Shown: positions 47,676 to 58,840 of the stretch, one piece after another
How positions within the stretch are numbered: position 1 is the stretch's first letter
Layout of the letters: every line of letters starts with the position of its first letter
The notes under the pieces: generated by a model
The model's database searches: none
The model's input: the letters and a program-made list of their open reading frames with translations, nothing else
Told to the model about the DNA's origin: nothing
NCBI RefSeq assembly: GCF_947179165.1
Contig: NC_077242.1
Coordinates: 37,953,097 to 38,017,096 of the forward strand
Length of the DNA stretch: 64,000 nt
Direction of reading: 5' to 3'
Origin: Solanum dulcamara
Taxonomy: Eukaryota > Streptophyta > Magnoliopsida > Solanales > Solanaceae
Position numbers and translations under genes: made by a program

Positions 47676-50600
47676 TATCACGACCCAACTCCATAGGCCG
47701 CGATTGGGGTCTGACTTGGACCCCCGTATACCTACCTATCAGTTGTAGTCATATTGAACCATGAACAAGGTGATACAACCTCAATAGTTTAAAACTTTTT
47801 CATGTACGTATGGCCTCTTTCACTCGTCTCATAACACATAAGGGCATGCAAGCCCAACAAAGCTGCTATAACAAAAAAACATTCACAATATGCCGTATAG
47901 GCACAATCGAAATGAACTCACAAACAACTCACATCCATATGTCTACAGACCTCTAGGAATAGTAACAGAAACATATGGCGGGATAGGGCCCCTGCCGTAC
48001 CACTGAATGTACAAATATATACATTAAGTGACCAGTATCAACGATTAGGCTCCAGAACAGTGAATCACTTCCGACATAGCTGAGAGAAACTCCTAACCTG
48101 ACGGATCTCCAGAATGAACATCTGTACCTACGGGCATAAATGCACCCCCTCCTCCCCGAAGAAAGGGGGGTCAGTACGATATATGTACTGAGTATATAAA
48201 GCATAATAACATATAATTGAGACCATAACTGAAATAGGGATGCAGGGGACACGTATAACAACTTAACAAATTACTGTACCTGCATCTTAGGACACGTAAA
48301 TCATATACCTTATCATATGTTATGCCCAACCCTCTAGTGAACTCGGTGTTATAATCATTTCCTCATATTCATATGTCATCGTATCATCATGCATTTTGTT
48401 TCATCATATCATCGTATATGGTATCATATCATCGTATACGATATAATCTTATCATGTATGTCATTGTATTACATCCGGTTCACTACGGGGCTCGGAGTCA
48501 CAAATGTATCACCCTAATCTCATATGCATGCCTACATAAAGTATTCGGCCCCTTTAGTGAGGGACTCGGTGAATGGAGTGGTGTAAGTCTATAGCGTACC
48601 ATCATAATATACATACTGTACCCAGCCCTCTAAGGAGGGACTTGGTGTTCCTTCCTTATTTTGCCACATATACTATCATATTACAGCCAGCCAAGGACTC
48701 GGTGAATAATCGTATTGTCATAACATATAACATATATCACACCTCACTTACGGCATTATCTCCTCGTGCATGGAACTATACACATCCAGCCCGGGATACG
48801 GTAAAAAAAGTAGTAAAGTTGCGCCTGACATAATATCCGGCCCATCGTGGGATGCAAAGAAAGAAGGGTTATAGCATGCACGAGTAGAGTAATGAGAAAC
48901 TATATGCAACTAAGTCACCCTCTGAGACTCAATGAAACACTCAAGTGAACCGTCACCTGAAGACCAGAAAGGTACTTATCCGAAGTGCCCTTTAGATATC
49001 ATTAGGGGTTACATCAATTGGGGCATCAGGAATCACAGACATGCATCAAGACAATGCTACATAGCTTATGCAATCAAAAACATGGTTTATGCAATCAGAG
49101 ACACGGTTATGCAATCAGAGAAACAGTTATGCAATCAGATACATTGATTGTTTCAGAGCCTTCAAGAAAAGGAGCTTGTATCTCCACTTACTATTCACTA
49201 TATAGCAGGCTTGAGAATAATAGTTTGACTACTTTCGGACTTTTAATGGTCAGAAGTGACTACAAGTCACGAATTATACTCAGAGCTCATAATTGGAATT
49301 TTCTCTAAACCTATATCATATATCATTTCACTTAAAATTAAGCCATTCCAAAGGAAAGAAGAGATAGGCTTTACATGTACTAGTTTTCATCACATAGAAG
49401 ACTTAAAGGCAATGACTCAGTTATTATAGGAGTTCTAATATCAAGAAGTAAACGAGAGTCTCGACTCATACTCAGGGATTTACGAATGGATTGAATCCCA
49501 AATATCATATACATATCATTTATAGCTTACATCTAAGACATGCCAAAAGAAAAGAAAAATAGCTCTACATACTTATTCCAAAAATACGCCAAAAGAAACC
49601 TTCACATACCTTGTCTAAATTATTCCTTACCCTGTTTGCCTCGCCGTCCTTTGAACCTGTTCAAAATGAAATTAATATGAATATCAACCCCTCATAACTT
49701 TCCAGCACCCTAGGTTACACCTTAGTATTAATGGAATCTATTTCCTTAGTCGTTTCCCCGACTAGTTCTGTTATTCGCTAAGGCGTTGATGAAAATTGGG
49801 AAGCACCTCCCCTATAATGTGCCCTATCCAAATTTCCAATTAGGTCCCTAATATCTACAGCCAACCAAAAACAACCTGCAACAATTCACAACAACAATAT
49901 ACAACATAAACTCCAAACGACTTATTCAAAAATGCGATATCACAATAGGGCGTCTAGCCTTTATTTTGTAACACCTTTAACTATACAAAACGAGGGGTCA
50001 TGTGGCTGAAACCATAAGCATACACACTCCTTTTAGAATGAATTTATTCCCTGCAACAATACATTACACCCCTGCAGCAACAACTCACAAGAACGACACT
50101 TTATTTCGACGACAATTCACTTCTAGCGACTCCAATTTAGTTTGTTCCGAACGTCAAGTGTTACAATAATATTTACACACTTAAATCCACCCACAGGGTG
50201 TATAATATACTCCATAACAACACCATAAAGTCCAAATTGAAAGGAGAAACCCTTACCTTACCCGAATTTAGCCAAAATTGTCAAAGCGCAACTCGGAACT
50301 TCTCCAAACGCGCTGAAATTGAGTGGGCTGTTTGTGTTACTTCTTCGCTGCCCCAAATTGAAATTTTATGTTATTAAACACTATTATAAAACTTAGGGAC
50401 ACTTTAAATAATTAATTCACAGAATGAAACCCGAAAGCTTACCCCAAAAGGGCCAAACCCGTAGCCCTCCTTCCTTGCCCCTTTAATGTTTTTCTCTTCT
50501 TTTTCTTCCAAATTTCCAATTGTAAAGCTGAAGTTTTGGTTCCATAAACATCATAAAACACATATATATATACACGTACTTAGGGAACACCGTGGATAAT

Positions 50601-51274
50601 TAATTCACGAAAGAAAAGTGAAGAACTTACCTTAATTTCTTCCAATTTGTGGTTGCCGTTGTGTACTCTCTTTCTCTCACGTTTCTCTCTATACTTTGGC
50701 TGATTTTTAGACTTCAAATGACTTAAGAGTCATTAACATACATATATATGGTCCCTTAGGAAGTGACATGTGTCAGCCCCTAAGGGTGACACGTGTCAAG
50801 CCCTTATTGGGCTACCTCAACCATACGGCCAATGGGGTGTTGCCATGTGGCAGTGGGGTCCACCTCCCCCAAGTAGGTGGGTCACCTACTTGACCCCAAG
50901 CAGGTGGGTCACCTGCCTGCTTGAGGTGCTTCCACGTCATCACTTTTTTTCCTCCCTCGTAGATTCGTAATCTTGTCTTACTTTAAGAGCCTATGTAATC
51001 CATGCTTCGCAAGCTTGGTACGTACTCCAATAGCTTAAGTATGTAAGACTTCCAAGTTAGTAGCTTATGTAGGTAAATCGAGTACTACGACTCATTACTT
51101 GGCCTCCAATTCCTTTCGGATTCTTATGAATCCATTTCCAACCTTCCTTCTCACGAGGTATCACAATCTTCTTTCCTTAGAGTTGTTTGATAGTGTCGTA
51201 GCTTATCCGACTCACATGATAGTGTCTAAGGAACTTAAGAAGAAATTCTGAGCTCGAGAGTGCGGGGTGTAACA
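47676..51274 (-). repeat. Solo LTR D (3.6 kb) inside element IV
   Basis: It starts TATCACGACCCAACTCC (first TG decayed to TA) and ends GGGGTGTAACA, like LTRs A and B. No internal region is present. The flanks CTTCC and CCCCT do not match, so the target duplication is lost or the LTR arose by ectopic recombination. On the - strand it has G-boxes (50763-50800), AAGTAGGTG palindromes (50870-50925), duplicated TATA-leader-donor modules (donors at ~50634 and ~50441) and minisatellite-like CCGGCCC..CGGTG units (~48330-48860). The small frames inside are unsupported. Confidence 0.88.
50395..50760 (-). promoter_or_regulatory. Duplicated TATA-leader-splice donor module in LTR D
   Basis: Two modules in tandem, like those of LTR B: TATA-like boxes at ~50740 and ~50562, GGTAAG donors at ~50634 and ~50441, each followed by a GTGAATTAATTAT tail. 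The sharing with LTR B shows that the duplication predates both insertions. Confidence 0.6.
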
Positions 51275-51740
51275 CCCCTATAGACAAAGTAATGAGATCC
51301 AATAGGAAAGGGGACCTTAGTCCCAAATACATTGACCTTATCAGATCCTCCGTCGAATAGGCAAGGTTGCCTATGAACTGGACTTACCAGCAAATTTGGA
51401 AGTGGTACATCCAATCTTCCATGTATCAATGCTTTGCAAGTATGTTGGTAATCCAACCCGGGTATATCCCATAGAGGGTATCTAGGTCACAGAGGAGTTA
51501 TCCTATGAGAAGCAACCTATCGCCATCCTGGGTTGGCGAAGTAGAAGATTGTGAACTAAGGACGTAGCTTCCTTCAAGGTATTGTGGGGAAATAAAAATC
51601 GTGAAGAGATGACTTGGGAAGAGGAGGATAAAATAAAACACAAGTATCCGTACCTACTCGTTACGCTGCAGGTAATCCTAACCTTTAGTACTCTGATAGT
51701 GATAGCTTTATGAAAGTATATGCTATTGCAATAGACAGGA
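51275..51740 (+). pseudogene. Integrase C-terminus and chromodomain of element IV
   Basis: This continues the motif cut by LTR D: KVMRSNRKGDLSPKYI, then in shifted frame VAYELDLPANLEVVHPIFHV, SMLCKYVGNP and an E-L-S-Y-E stretch, followed by a chromodomain LCTKDVASFKVLWG, REEMTWEEEDKIKHKYPYL. The Trp residues of the chromodomain are kept. Frame changes lie near 51340. Confidence 0.85.
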
Positions 51741-51803
51741 ATTTCCATATAAACTGTATAAGATATTAAGGAAGGTTTTGGTTCACATTCGAGGACGAAT
51801 GTC

Positions 51804-51819
51804 CTAAAGGGGAAAAGGA
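51804..51819 (+). other. Polypurine tract of element IV
   Basis: AAAGGGGAAAAGGA directly precedes the TGTTACACC of LTR E. Confidence 0.88.
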
Positions 51820-54085
51820 TGTTACACCCCGTACTTTTGTACTTTGGAACGCGTTCTTAAGTTTCTTGAAGGGCTCTTAACTTCTTGGAAGGATCGTAAG
51901 CCTCTTAAGTCTCTTAAGGTTTTCTAAAGTTTCTTAAAGCTTCTAAAAGCTTCTTAAGACTTCTTAAGAACTATTAAGCTTCTTAAGAGTTTCCATGTGA
52001 GTCAGATAATCTATAACGCTATCAAACAACTCTAAGGAAAGGAAAATGTGATACCCCATAGTAGAGAATATTGAAAATAGAGTTATAAGAATCTGGAAGA
52101 AGTTGGAGACCGAATGATGAGTCGTAGGACACGACTTATTTAAGTAAGTAAGCTACCAACTTGGAAATATTACATACTTAAGCTACTAGAGTACATACCA
52201 AGCTTACGTAGAAAGGATTACATAGGTTCGTAAAGTAAGACGAGATTACGAACCCACGAGGGGAAGAAGAGAGTGCCATGTGGCAGAATGAGAGAGTGCC
52301 ACGTGGTAGCATGAGAGAGTGCCACGTGGCATCATGAGAGAGTGCCATATGGCAGCATGAGAGAGTGCCATATGGAAGCAGCTGGAGCAAGGGTGGTGGA
52401 CCCCACATGCCACATGACAGCCTGTGATTGGAGAAAAGGGGTGTGTTGGCCCAATAAGGGCTTGACAAGTGTCACCACTTAGAGGTTGACACGTGCCACC
52501 CCTAAAAGTGGCTTATATATATGTGTTTTATTACTTTAGTTCATACTTATTCTCTAGTCATTCTTATCAAGAGACTTCTAGAGACAAAAAGAAAAGGAGA
52601 TAAATCTAGAACAAGAGAGAGGAGAAACCTTAAACTTGAGAAAGAGAGCCACGGATTTGGAGCCAACAAAGGGTAAGTTCTCCGATTTCATTCCGTGAAT
52701 TAATTATCTAGGGTATACCATGATGTTATGAAGGTTTTAGTAATGAAATTTTATGATTTGGAGCAGACCAAAATGTTATCAAACAGCCACAAAGTTTTAG
52801 GCGCATTAAAGGAACTTTTGAGGCAAGTTTTGACGAGTTTGATGAGTTTCGGACAAGGTAAGGGCTTTCCTTTCAAATTGGAGTTTATGATGTTGTTATG
52901 AGGTATATAATGATTATGGCAATGAGTCCCATAAAATACCGGGTACGGTATATAATGATTATTACATTGAGTCCCATAAAGGGCCAGGTACGGTATATGA
53001 TGATATGATTACACCGAGTCCCATAAAGGGCCAGGTACGGTATATGATGATATGATGACACCGAGTCCCATAAAGGGCCGGGTATGGTATATGATAATGT
53101 GATGACACTGATTCCCATGAAGGGCCAAGTACGTTATATATATGCAATGGTATAATATGATATGTCGATCGGACCGAACGTTCCTCAGCATTACTATATA
53201 ATATGTAGATCGGACAGAATGTTCCTTGGCATTACTATATGATATGTGGATCAGATTGAACATTCCTCGGCATTACTATATGATATATAGATCAGACCAA
53301 ATGTTCCTCGGCATTACTATATGATATATGGATCAAGATATCATTCCTAGGCATTATTATACGATATGCGGATCAGGCCATATGTTCCTCGTCATATACT
53401 CACTTTATACATAGATCGGGCTGTACGTTCCACAGCGCTAATAATATATATGTGCATATGATGACAGAATGATGTAGATGGTACACTGAGTCCCCAAAAT
53501 AGGTCGGGCACAGTACGTGATGGTAATATGTATGACTTTCTTTTATACGATGCGAGTATGGTAAATTGTTAAATGTTATACTTGCCCCCTGCATCCCTAC
53601 GCCAACTGTAATTTCCTTATGATGTCTATGCTTTACATACTCAGTATATATGTCATACTGACCCCCCTTTCTCGGGGGATGGGGGCTGCGTTCATGCCCG
53701 CAGGTACAGATACACAATTTGGGGATCCGACAGCGTAGGAGTTCCACTCAGCGGGTTAGAAGTGTTGTGTTGTGCCAGAGCCTAGTTTTGGTATTAACCC
53801 TCAATGTATATATTTATTTGTTCAGGGGTACAGCGGGGGCCCTGTCCCACCTTATGTTACTGTTCTTACTCTTAAAGGTCTTTGGACATGTATGTGGGTT
53901 GTGTATGAGTTGTATATGCATGTATTTACAGTGGTGCCTATGATTAGCCTCGCCGGCTTATATGTTATCCTGCCTGTTGATGTGCTATAACTTAAATAGG
54001 GGACAAACTTACTTACAGATAGTAGGGATATACGTAAGTGCCCAGTTCGGGCACCCGTTGTGGCCTACGGGGTTAAGTCATGACA
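51820..54085 (+). repeat. 3' LTR (E) of element IV
   Basis: It matches LTR C throughout: TGTTACACCCCGTAC start, CTTAAG array, four or five CACGTGGCA-type repeats (52275-52380), G-boxes (52466-52500), TATA (~52513), leader with GGGTAAGTTCTCCGATTTC (52671), 47-bp units (52920-53120), 41-bp units (53155-53400) and the end AAGTCATGACA. Differences from C are many but scattered. The frames at 53719-53990 are LTR sequence shared with C. Confidence 0.93.
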
Positions 54086-54090
54086 TGAAG

Positions 54091-55723
54091 GGCCCCAACC
54101 AAGCCTGTTGTTCATATCATAAGCATGCATAAGGTAATGTAAAAGCAGAAAACATCATAAAAAAGTCTAAACCATAAGTAGAAAAAGAGGAATATCGCAT
54201 GACAACAAAGACTCGAAATATTTGTCGAACTAAATGCCTCTACTCATGAACATGGACGGGGGATAATACATGTCTCTAGATCACCCTCAATATAAAACAT
54301 AATAAAAGTCTTTGGAAAATAAGAAACAACAACTCATACTTGTCCTCGATAGATGAGGACTCACCAAGACCTCACCGATGGAAAGTAGACTACCCACATG
54401 GATAGATATGATCCTCAGCCTCAACCCCTACATTATGAGAAATGTAGGCAACAATATGCGTTAGTACGTTTGAATGTACTAAGTATGTGGACGTGACATT
54501 AGGCCTTAGGTCACCACATAGGGACCTGAGACACCTTTTTCATAGCTTGCATGAAAGATCATAGTTTGAAACATGCTAATAATTCATGGTCATAATCCAT
54601 ACTTGAATTTAGAGTAAAAACTCTTATACATAATCAATTTGATTGGAAACCATAAGAATACTTGAAAACATTTGACTCAATCATCATGATTCATAAAATC
54701 ACCATAGAAAATAGGTTCATGCATGGGCTTCCATAATTAAACATGAAATCAAGTAATTTACGTAAAAAATAACTCATAATGATCATAGATAATGATTAAA
54801 CACTAAATTGAATCAGCCCAACATAATTCATCAAAATTGAAGTTTCAAAACAATGAAATTTTATGAGATTTTTGAATAAAACCTTGGACTCCCTGAGTGG
54901 AAGGGACTTATGAATCAATCCGCACATACCTTGATTGAAATTGGACTTGAATTTGAGAGAGGAGACTTTATCTTGAAGAAACCCTAATGGAAGCTTGAAG
55001 AACTCTTGAGGAACCTTGGGAGAGAAGTCAAAAACTTGTTTGGGAATTAATGAAAGAATGAAAGAGTTTTAGAAGTATTTAGAATCCCATTCGTACTGAA
55101 TCTAGCCTATTAAAATATCCACATATGTTATTAGAATGTAGGAAAAATACTAAACTACCCCTCATTAAAATCCAATTTGGGTAACCCTACGACTTGGGTT
55201 TACGGGTCGTAGACATTATAAAGGGTTGTCCTCATGGCTCATCCTGCAGGTCGTGAGAAAAACCTAAAAAATTGAGTCTCTGATCTTTTGCTATGGGCCA
55301 TGTTTATGGCTTGTTTTTACCCTTACGAGTCGTCAAATGGGTCCATCCCGCAGGTCTAAAAACCTATACGTTGAGAAGTCTCTGAAGTTTTATTACGACC
55401 AGTTCCTACATGTCGTAAACTTCTCTATGACTCATTCTGCTAAGTCGTAGATGTAGTCCTGTGGGTAATGCTTGGAAACCAAACATTCTTTGCCACGATG
55501 ACTCATCTCTACGTTCTGTTGTTTCCTCTACAGGTTGTCCAAGACCTCTTCAACCCCAACCTTGCCTTAGCCATATTTTTATCCTTGAACCCTTTGCTCA
55601 CGATCTGCTTCTACGGCCCATAAAGGTCCCTACTGGTCATAGACCCACTTATAAACTTGGGGTCAGTGGTTTTTTCTTGAAATTTTCCCTTTCATTCATC
55701 TCTTCATCTTACGGGGTCTTAAA
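54091..55723 (-). repeat. 3' LTR of element III, main part
   Basis: It resumes the LTR after element IV and aligns with 60245-62346, for example GCATGCATAAGGTAATG at 54124 and 60275. Relative to the 5' LTR it lacks ~560 bases at ~54498, between short CAT repeats. The right end GGGTCTTAAAA abuts a polypurine tract complement (TCTCCCCCTT, 55727-55736). The part at 55180-55650 is rich in degenerate ACGGGTCGTA palindromes. The frame 55461-55871 is not supported as a gene. Confidence 0.88.
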
Positions 55724-55724
55724 A

Positions 55725-55737
55725 TATCTCCCCCTTG
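55725..55737 (-). other. Polypurine tract of element III
   Basis: The - strand reads CCAAGGGGGAGATA just upstream of the 3' LTR. Confidence 0.8.
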
Positions 55738-55969
55738 GAAATATTCATCCTCGAATGAGATTCAACCAGCGTAGGAACAACATGGAAAGAGGACTAGCAA
55801 CCCAACATGAACATGAAGACATTTCTAGAATGCATAGAACATGTAAACATCATACTTATCATATAACATAGCTTTTGAAAAATATCACTTTCATGAATCA
55901 TGCATGCATATGAATGACATATGGAGATGAAACGTAGAAGTTTCATCGATTTGATCATGAACAACTTAG

Positions 55970-57339
55970 TACCTTTGGGCTTGAGTGGGAGGAAAGAGAA
56001 ATGGATGATGCTTCATCATGTCTGCTTCCACTTCCCACGTAGCACTCTCTACTTGTTGATTGCTCTAAAATACTTTAACGGATGTAACATCTTTATTCCT
56101 TAGTCTTTTCACTTGTTGGTCTAAGATTTCCACTGGGACCTCCTCATAAGTTAAATTCTCTTCAACGTTCACTATTTCCAATGGTACAATAGAGCTTGGA
56201 TCACCCACAAATTTCCTCAACATAGACACATGAAATACCGAATGAACCATAGCCAACTCAAATAGAAAGTCTAACTCATATGCCACTTTACTAATACACT
56301 TCACTATTTTATAAGGTTCTACATATCTAGGACTTAACTTCTCTTTCTTAACAAACTGCATTACACCTTTCATAAGTAAAACCTTCAAATACACCTAATC
56401 ATCCACATCAAATTCAAGCTCTCTTCTTCTAGTGTCTGAATAGGACTTTTGATGACTTTGAGCCGCCTTCAACCTTTCTCTTATAAGTCTTACCTTCTCC
56501 ATTGTGTCAACTACAAAGTCTGGACCAATTAATGCCATTTCACCTACTTTAAACCATCCTATCGGAGACCTACATCTTCTCCCATACAAGGCTTCAAAAG
56601 GAGCCATTTGGATGCTAGAGTGATAACTATTATTATAGGCAAACTCAATCAATGGCAGATGCTTATCCCAACTTACTTTAAGATCAATCACACACGCTCT
56701 TAACATATCTTCCAAAGTTTGAATTGTTCTTTCGGCTTGTCTATCGGTTTGAGGATGGAAAGCGATACTTAGCTTGACTCTAGTACCAAGACCCTTTTGA
56801 AATGACTTCCAAAAATGTGAAGTGAATTGAGTACCTCTATCCGATATAATCAACAAAGGAACACCATGAGGTTTTACAAGTTCACAAATGTACAACTTGG
56901 CATAGTCTTCTGCACCATAAGAAGTCTTAACCGGTAAAAAGTGTGAATCATGTTGTCTCCTAGTGTGAGGCAAACCTGTTACAAAGTCCATATTCACATC
57001 TTCCCACTTCCAAGTAGGAATCTCTATGTCTTGGGCTAAGCCTCCTGGCTTTTGATGCTCAACTTTAACTTGTTGGCAATTAGGATACTTAGCCACAAAC
57101 TCTGCTATGTCCTTCTTCATCCCATTCCACCAATATACTTCCATCAAATCATGATACATCTTAGTGGATCCCGGATGAATTGAATACCTTGAATTATGGG
57201 CCTCATTCAATATCAACTCTCTTAACCCATCAACATCCAGAATAAATAATCGACCTTGGTAACGTAATACCCCATCTCCCCCTTGGGAGAAAGCCTTAAT
57301 GGCTTTTTTGGCAAATGACTTCTTTAATTCAAACAACAA
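55970..57339 (-). pseudogene. Integrase and chromodomain of element III, first catalytic Asp deleted
   Basis: Frame 57339-56395 holds the zinc domain (NEAHNSRYSIHPGSTKMYHD, then PNCQQ with Tyr instead of the first Cys), the core with ISDRGTQF (second Asp) and AERTIQTLEDML (Glu). Between HTRRQHDS and HFLPVKTS (~56945) an in-frame gap of ~36 bases has removed the IWV.VDRMTKSA segment with the first catalytic Asp. A TAG at 56395 replaces the Trp of DDWVYLKV. Frame 56394-56065 has SPRYVEPYKIV and the chromodomain start LRNKDVTSVKVF, then a TAG for Trp. The tail ESATWEVEADM continues to ~55975. Confidence 0.93.
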
Positions 57340-57381
57340 TGGGTCATTGTCTTATTTGGCCTTGACGTCCGCCATAAAAGA

Positions 57382-58840
57382 CTATTCCAAACTATTATGC
57401 ATAAGAACACCTCCATCATTAGAGTCAGCCAAATGCATACCTAAACATGCCAATCTACGGATGTCTTTAACCAACTCCTCCTTTCCTTTATCAAAACATG
57501 CAACACTACCAATGGACAACTGACTAAGAGCATCAGCTACAATATTTGTCTTACTCGGATGGTACAACACATTCAGGTCATAGTCTTTTAGAAGTTCAAG
57601 CCACCTACTTTGCCTAAGGTTCAAGTCCCTTTGGCTAAACATATATTGCAAACTCTTATGGTCAGTGAACACATCAACATGTACCCCATAAAGATAGTGA
57701 TGCCATATTTTCAAAGCAAATACCACCGCCGCAAGTTCAAGATCATGAGTTGGATAGTTTCTCTCATATACCTTAAGTTGCCTAGAAGGATAGGCTATCA
57801 CCTTACCATGTTGCATCAAAACACAACCCAAACCAACACGTGAGGCATCACAATAAACAACAAACCCATCCGATCCTTTGGGCAATATCAAAATAGGAGC
57901 CGATGTGAGATAATCCTTCAATGTTTGGAAACTCTTTTCACATTCATCCGACCATTGAAATTTTACCTTCTTTTGGGTCAATTTAGTCAAAGGCGAAGAA
58001 ATAGACGAAAACCCTTCAACAAACCTTTTATAGTAGCCAGCTAGACCCAAGAAACTTCTAATATCCAAAGGGGATAATGGTCTAGGCCAATTCTTAACGG
58101 CTTTCATTTTCTTTGGAACTTCTTTAATCCCATTATCGGACACCACATGGCCAAGATATGCAAATTCCCTTAGATGAAATTTGCACTTACTAAACTTGGC
58201 AAATAATTTCTTCTCTCTTAACATTTGTAACAAAATCCTCAAATAACTCATATGATCTTCCTCATTTTATGAATAAATCAAGATGTCATCAATGAACACC
58301 ATAACAAACATGTCCAAATATGGCTTGAAAATATGATTCATCAAATCTATGAAGATAGTGGGAGCATTCGTCAACCCAAATGACATTACTACAAATTCAA
58401 AATGACCATATCTTATCTGAAATGCTATTTTGGGAATATCACACTCCCTTACTCTTAATTGATGATAACTGGAACGGAGATCAACCTTAGAAAAGTAACT
58501 TGCTCCTTGTAATTAGTCAAACAAGTCATCTATCCTCATAATTGGATATTTGTTCTTAATGGTAACCTTATTCAATTGTCGGTAATATATGCACATTTGG
58601 AGTGACCCATCTTTCTTCCTAATAAACAACATGGGAGAACCCTATGGTGAAATACTTGGCCTTATAAAACCCTTATCCAACAAATCCTTCAATTTCTTTT
58701 TCAACTCTTTAAGTTCCTCCGGATCTATTTGGTAAGGAGAAATAGAAGACAAGTTGTCACCCGGATCAAGCAATGCATAAGAATTAAAGTTAAAGGCCCG
58801 TAACATACCCATGACCACATCGGGAGTCTCACCCACATTA
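57382..58840 (-). pseudogene. Reverse transcriptase and RNase H of element III, with protease/RT deletion
   Basis: The open frame 58251-57382 is 289 codons. It covers the RT thumb ([20 protein letters not shown]), connection ([18 protein letters not shown]) and RNase H with [15 protein letters not shown] and FTDHKSLQY, all catalytic acids kept. Upstream, the RT palm has FIDDILIYS (~58285) followed by a stop. SISP then a TAG in place of Trp lies at 58642. Farther up, frame 58836-58642 jumps from the protease motif [11 protein letters not shown] straight to [14 protein letters not shown], so most of protease and the start of RT are deleted (roughly 0.5-0.6 kb by comparison with relatives). Confidence 0.93.

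Larger units (their letters stand above)
42038..54085 (+). mobile_element. Gypsy element IV (chromovirus), split by solo LTR D
   Basis: A + strand element with LTR C (42038-44239), primer site, an internal region of ~4 kb (44240-47675 and 51275-51819), a polypurine tract and LTR E (51820-54085). The flanks CGAAG (42033-42037) and TGAAG (54086-54090) differ by one C-to-T-type change. The internal region is shorter than the ~5 kb usual for the family and very decayed: only parts of integrase and chromodomain are readable. Confidence 0.9.

Noticed and set aside
53719..53990. Pair of overlapping frames, also found at 43926-44144, as conserved genes
   Set aside because: They are duplicated because both lie near the ends of LTRs C and E. 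No domain is seen.
55461..55871. 136-codon + strand frame
   Set aside because: It spans the end of the element III LTR and its polypurine tract, in antisense to the element. This is a chance frame.
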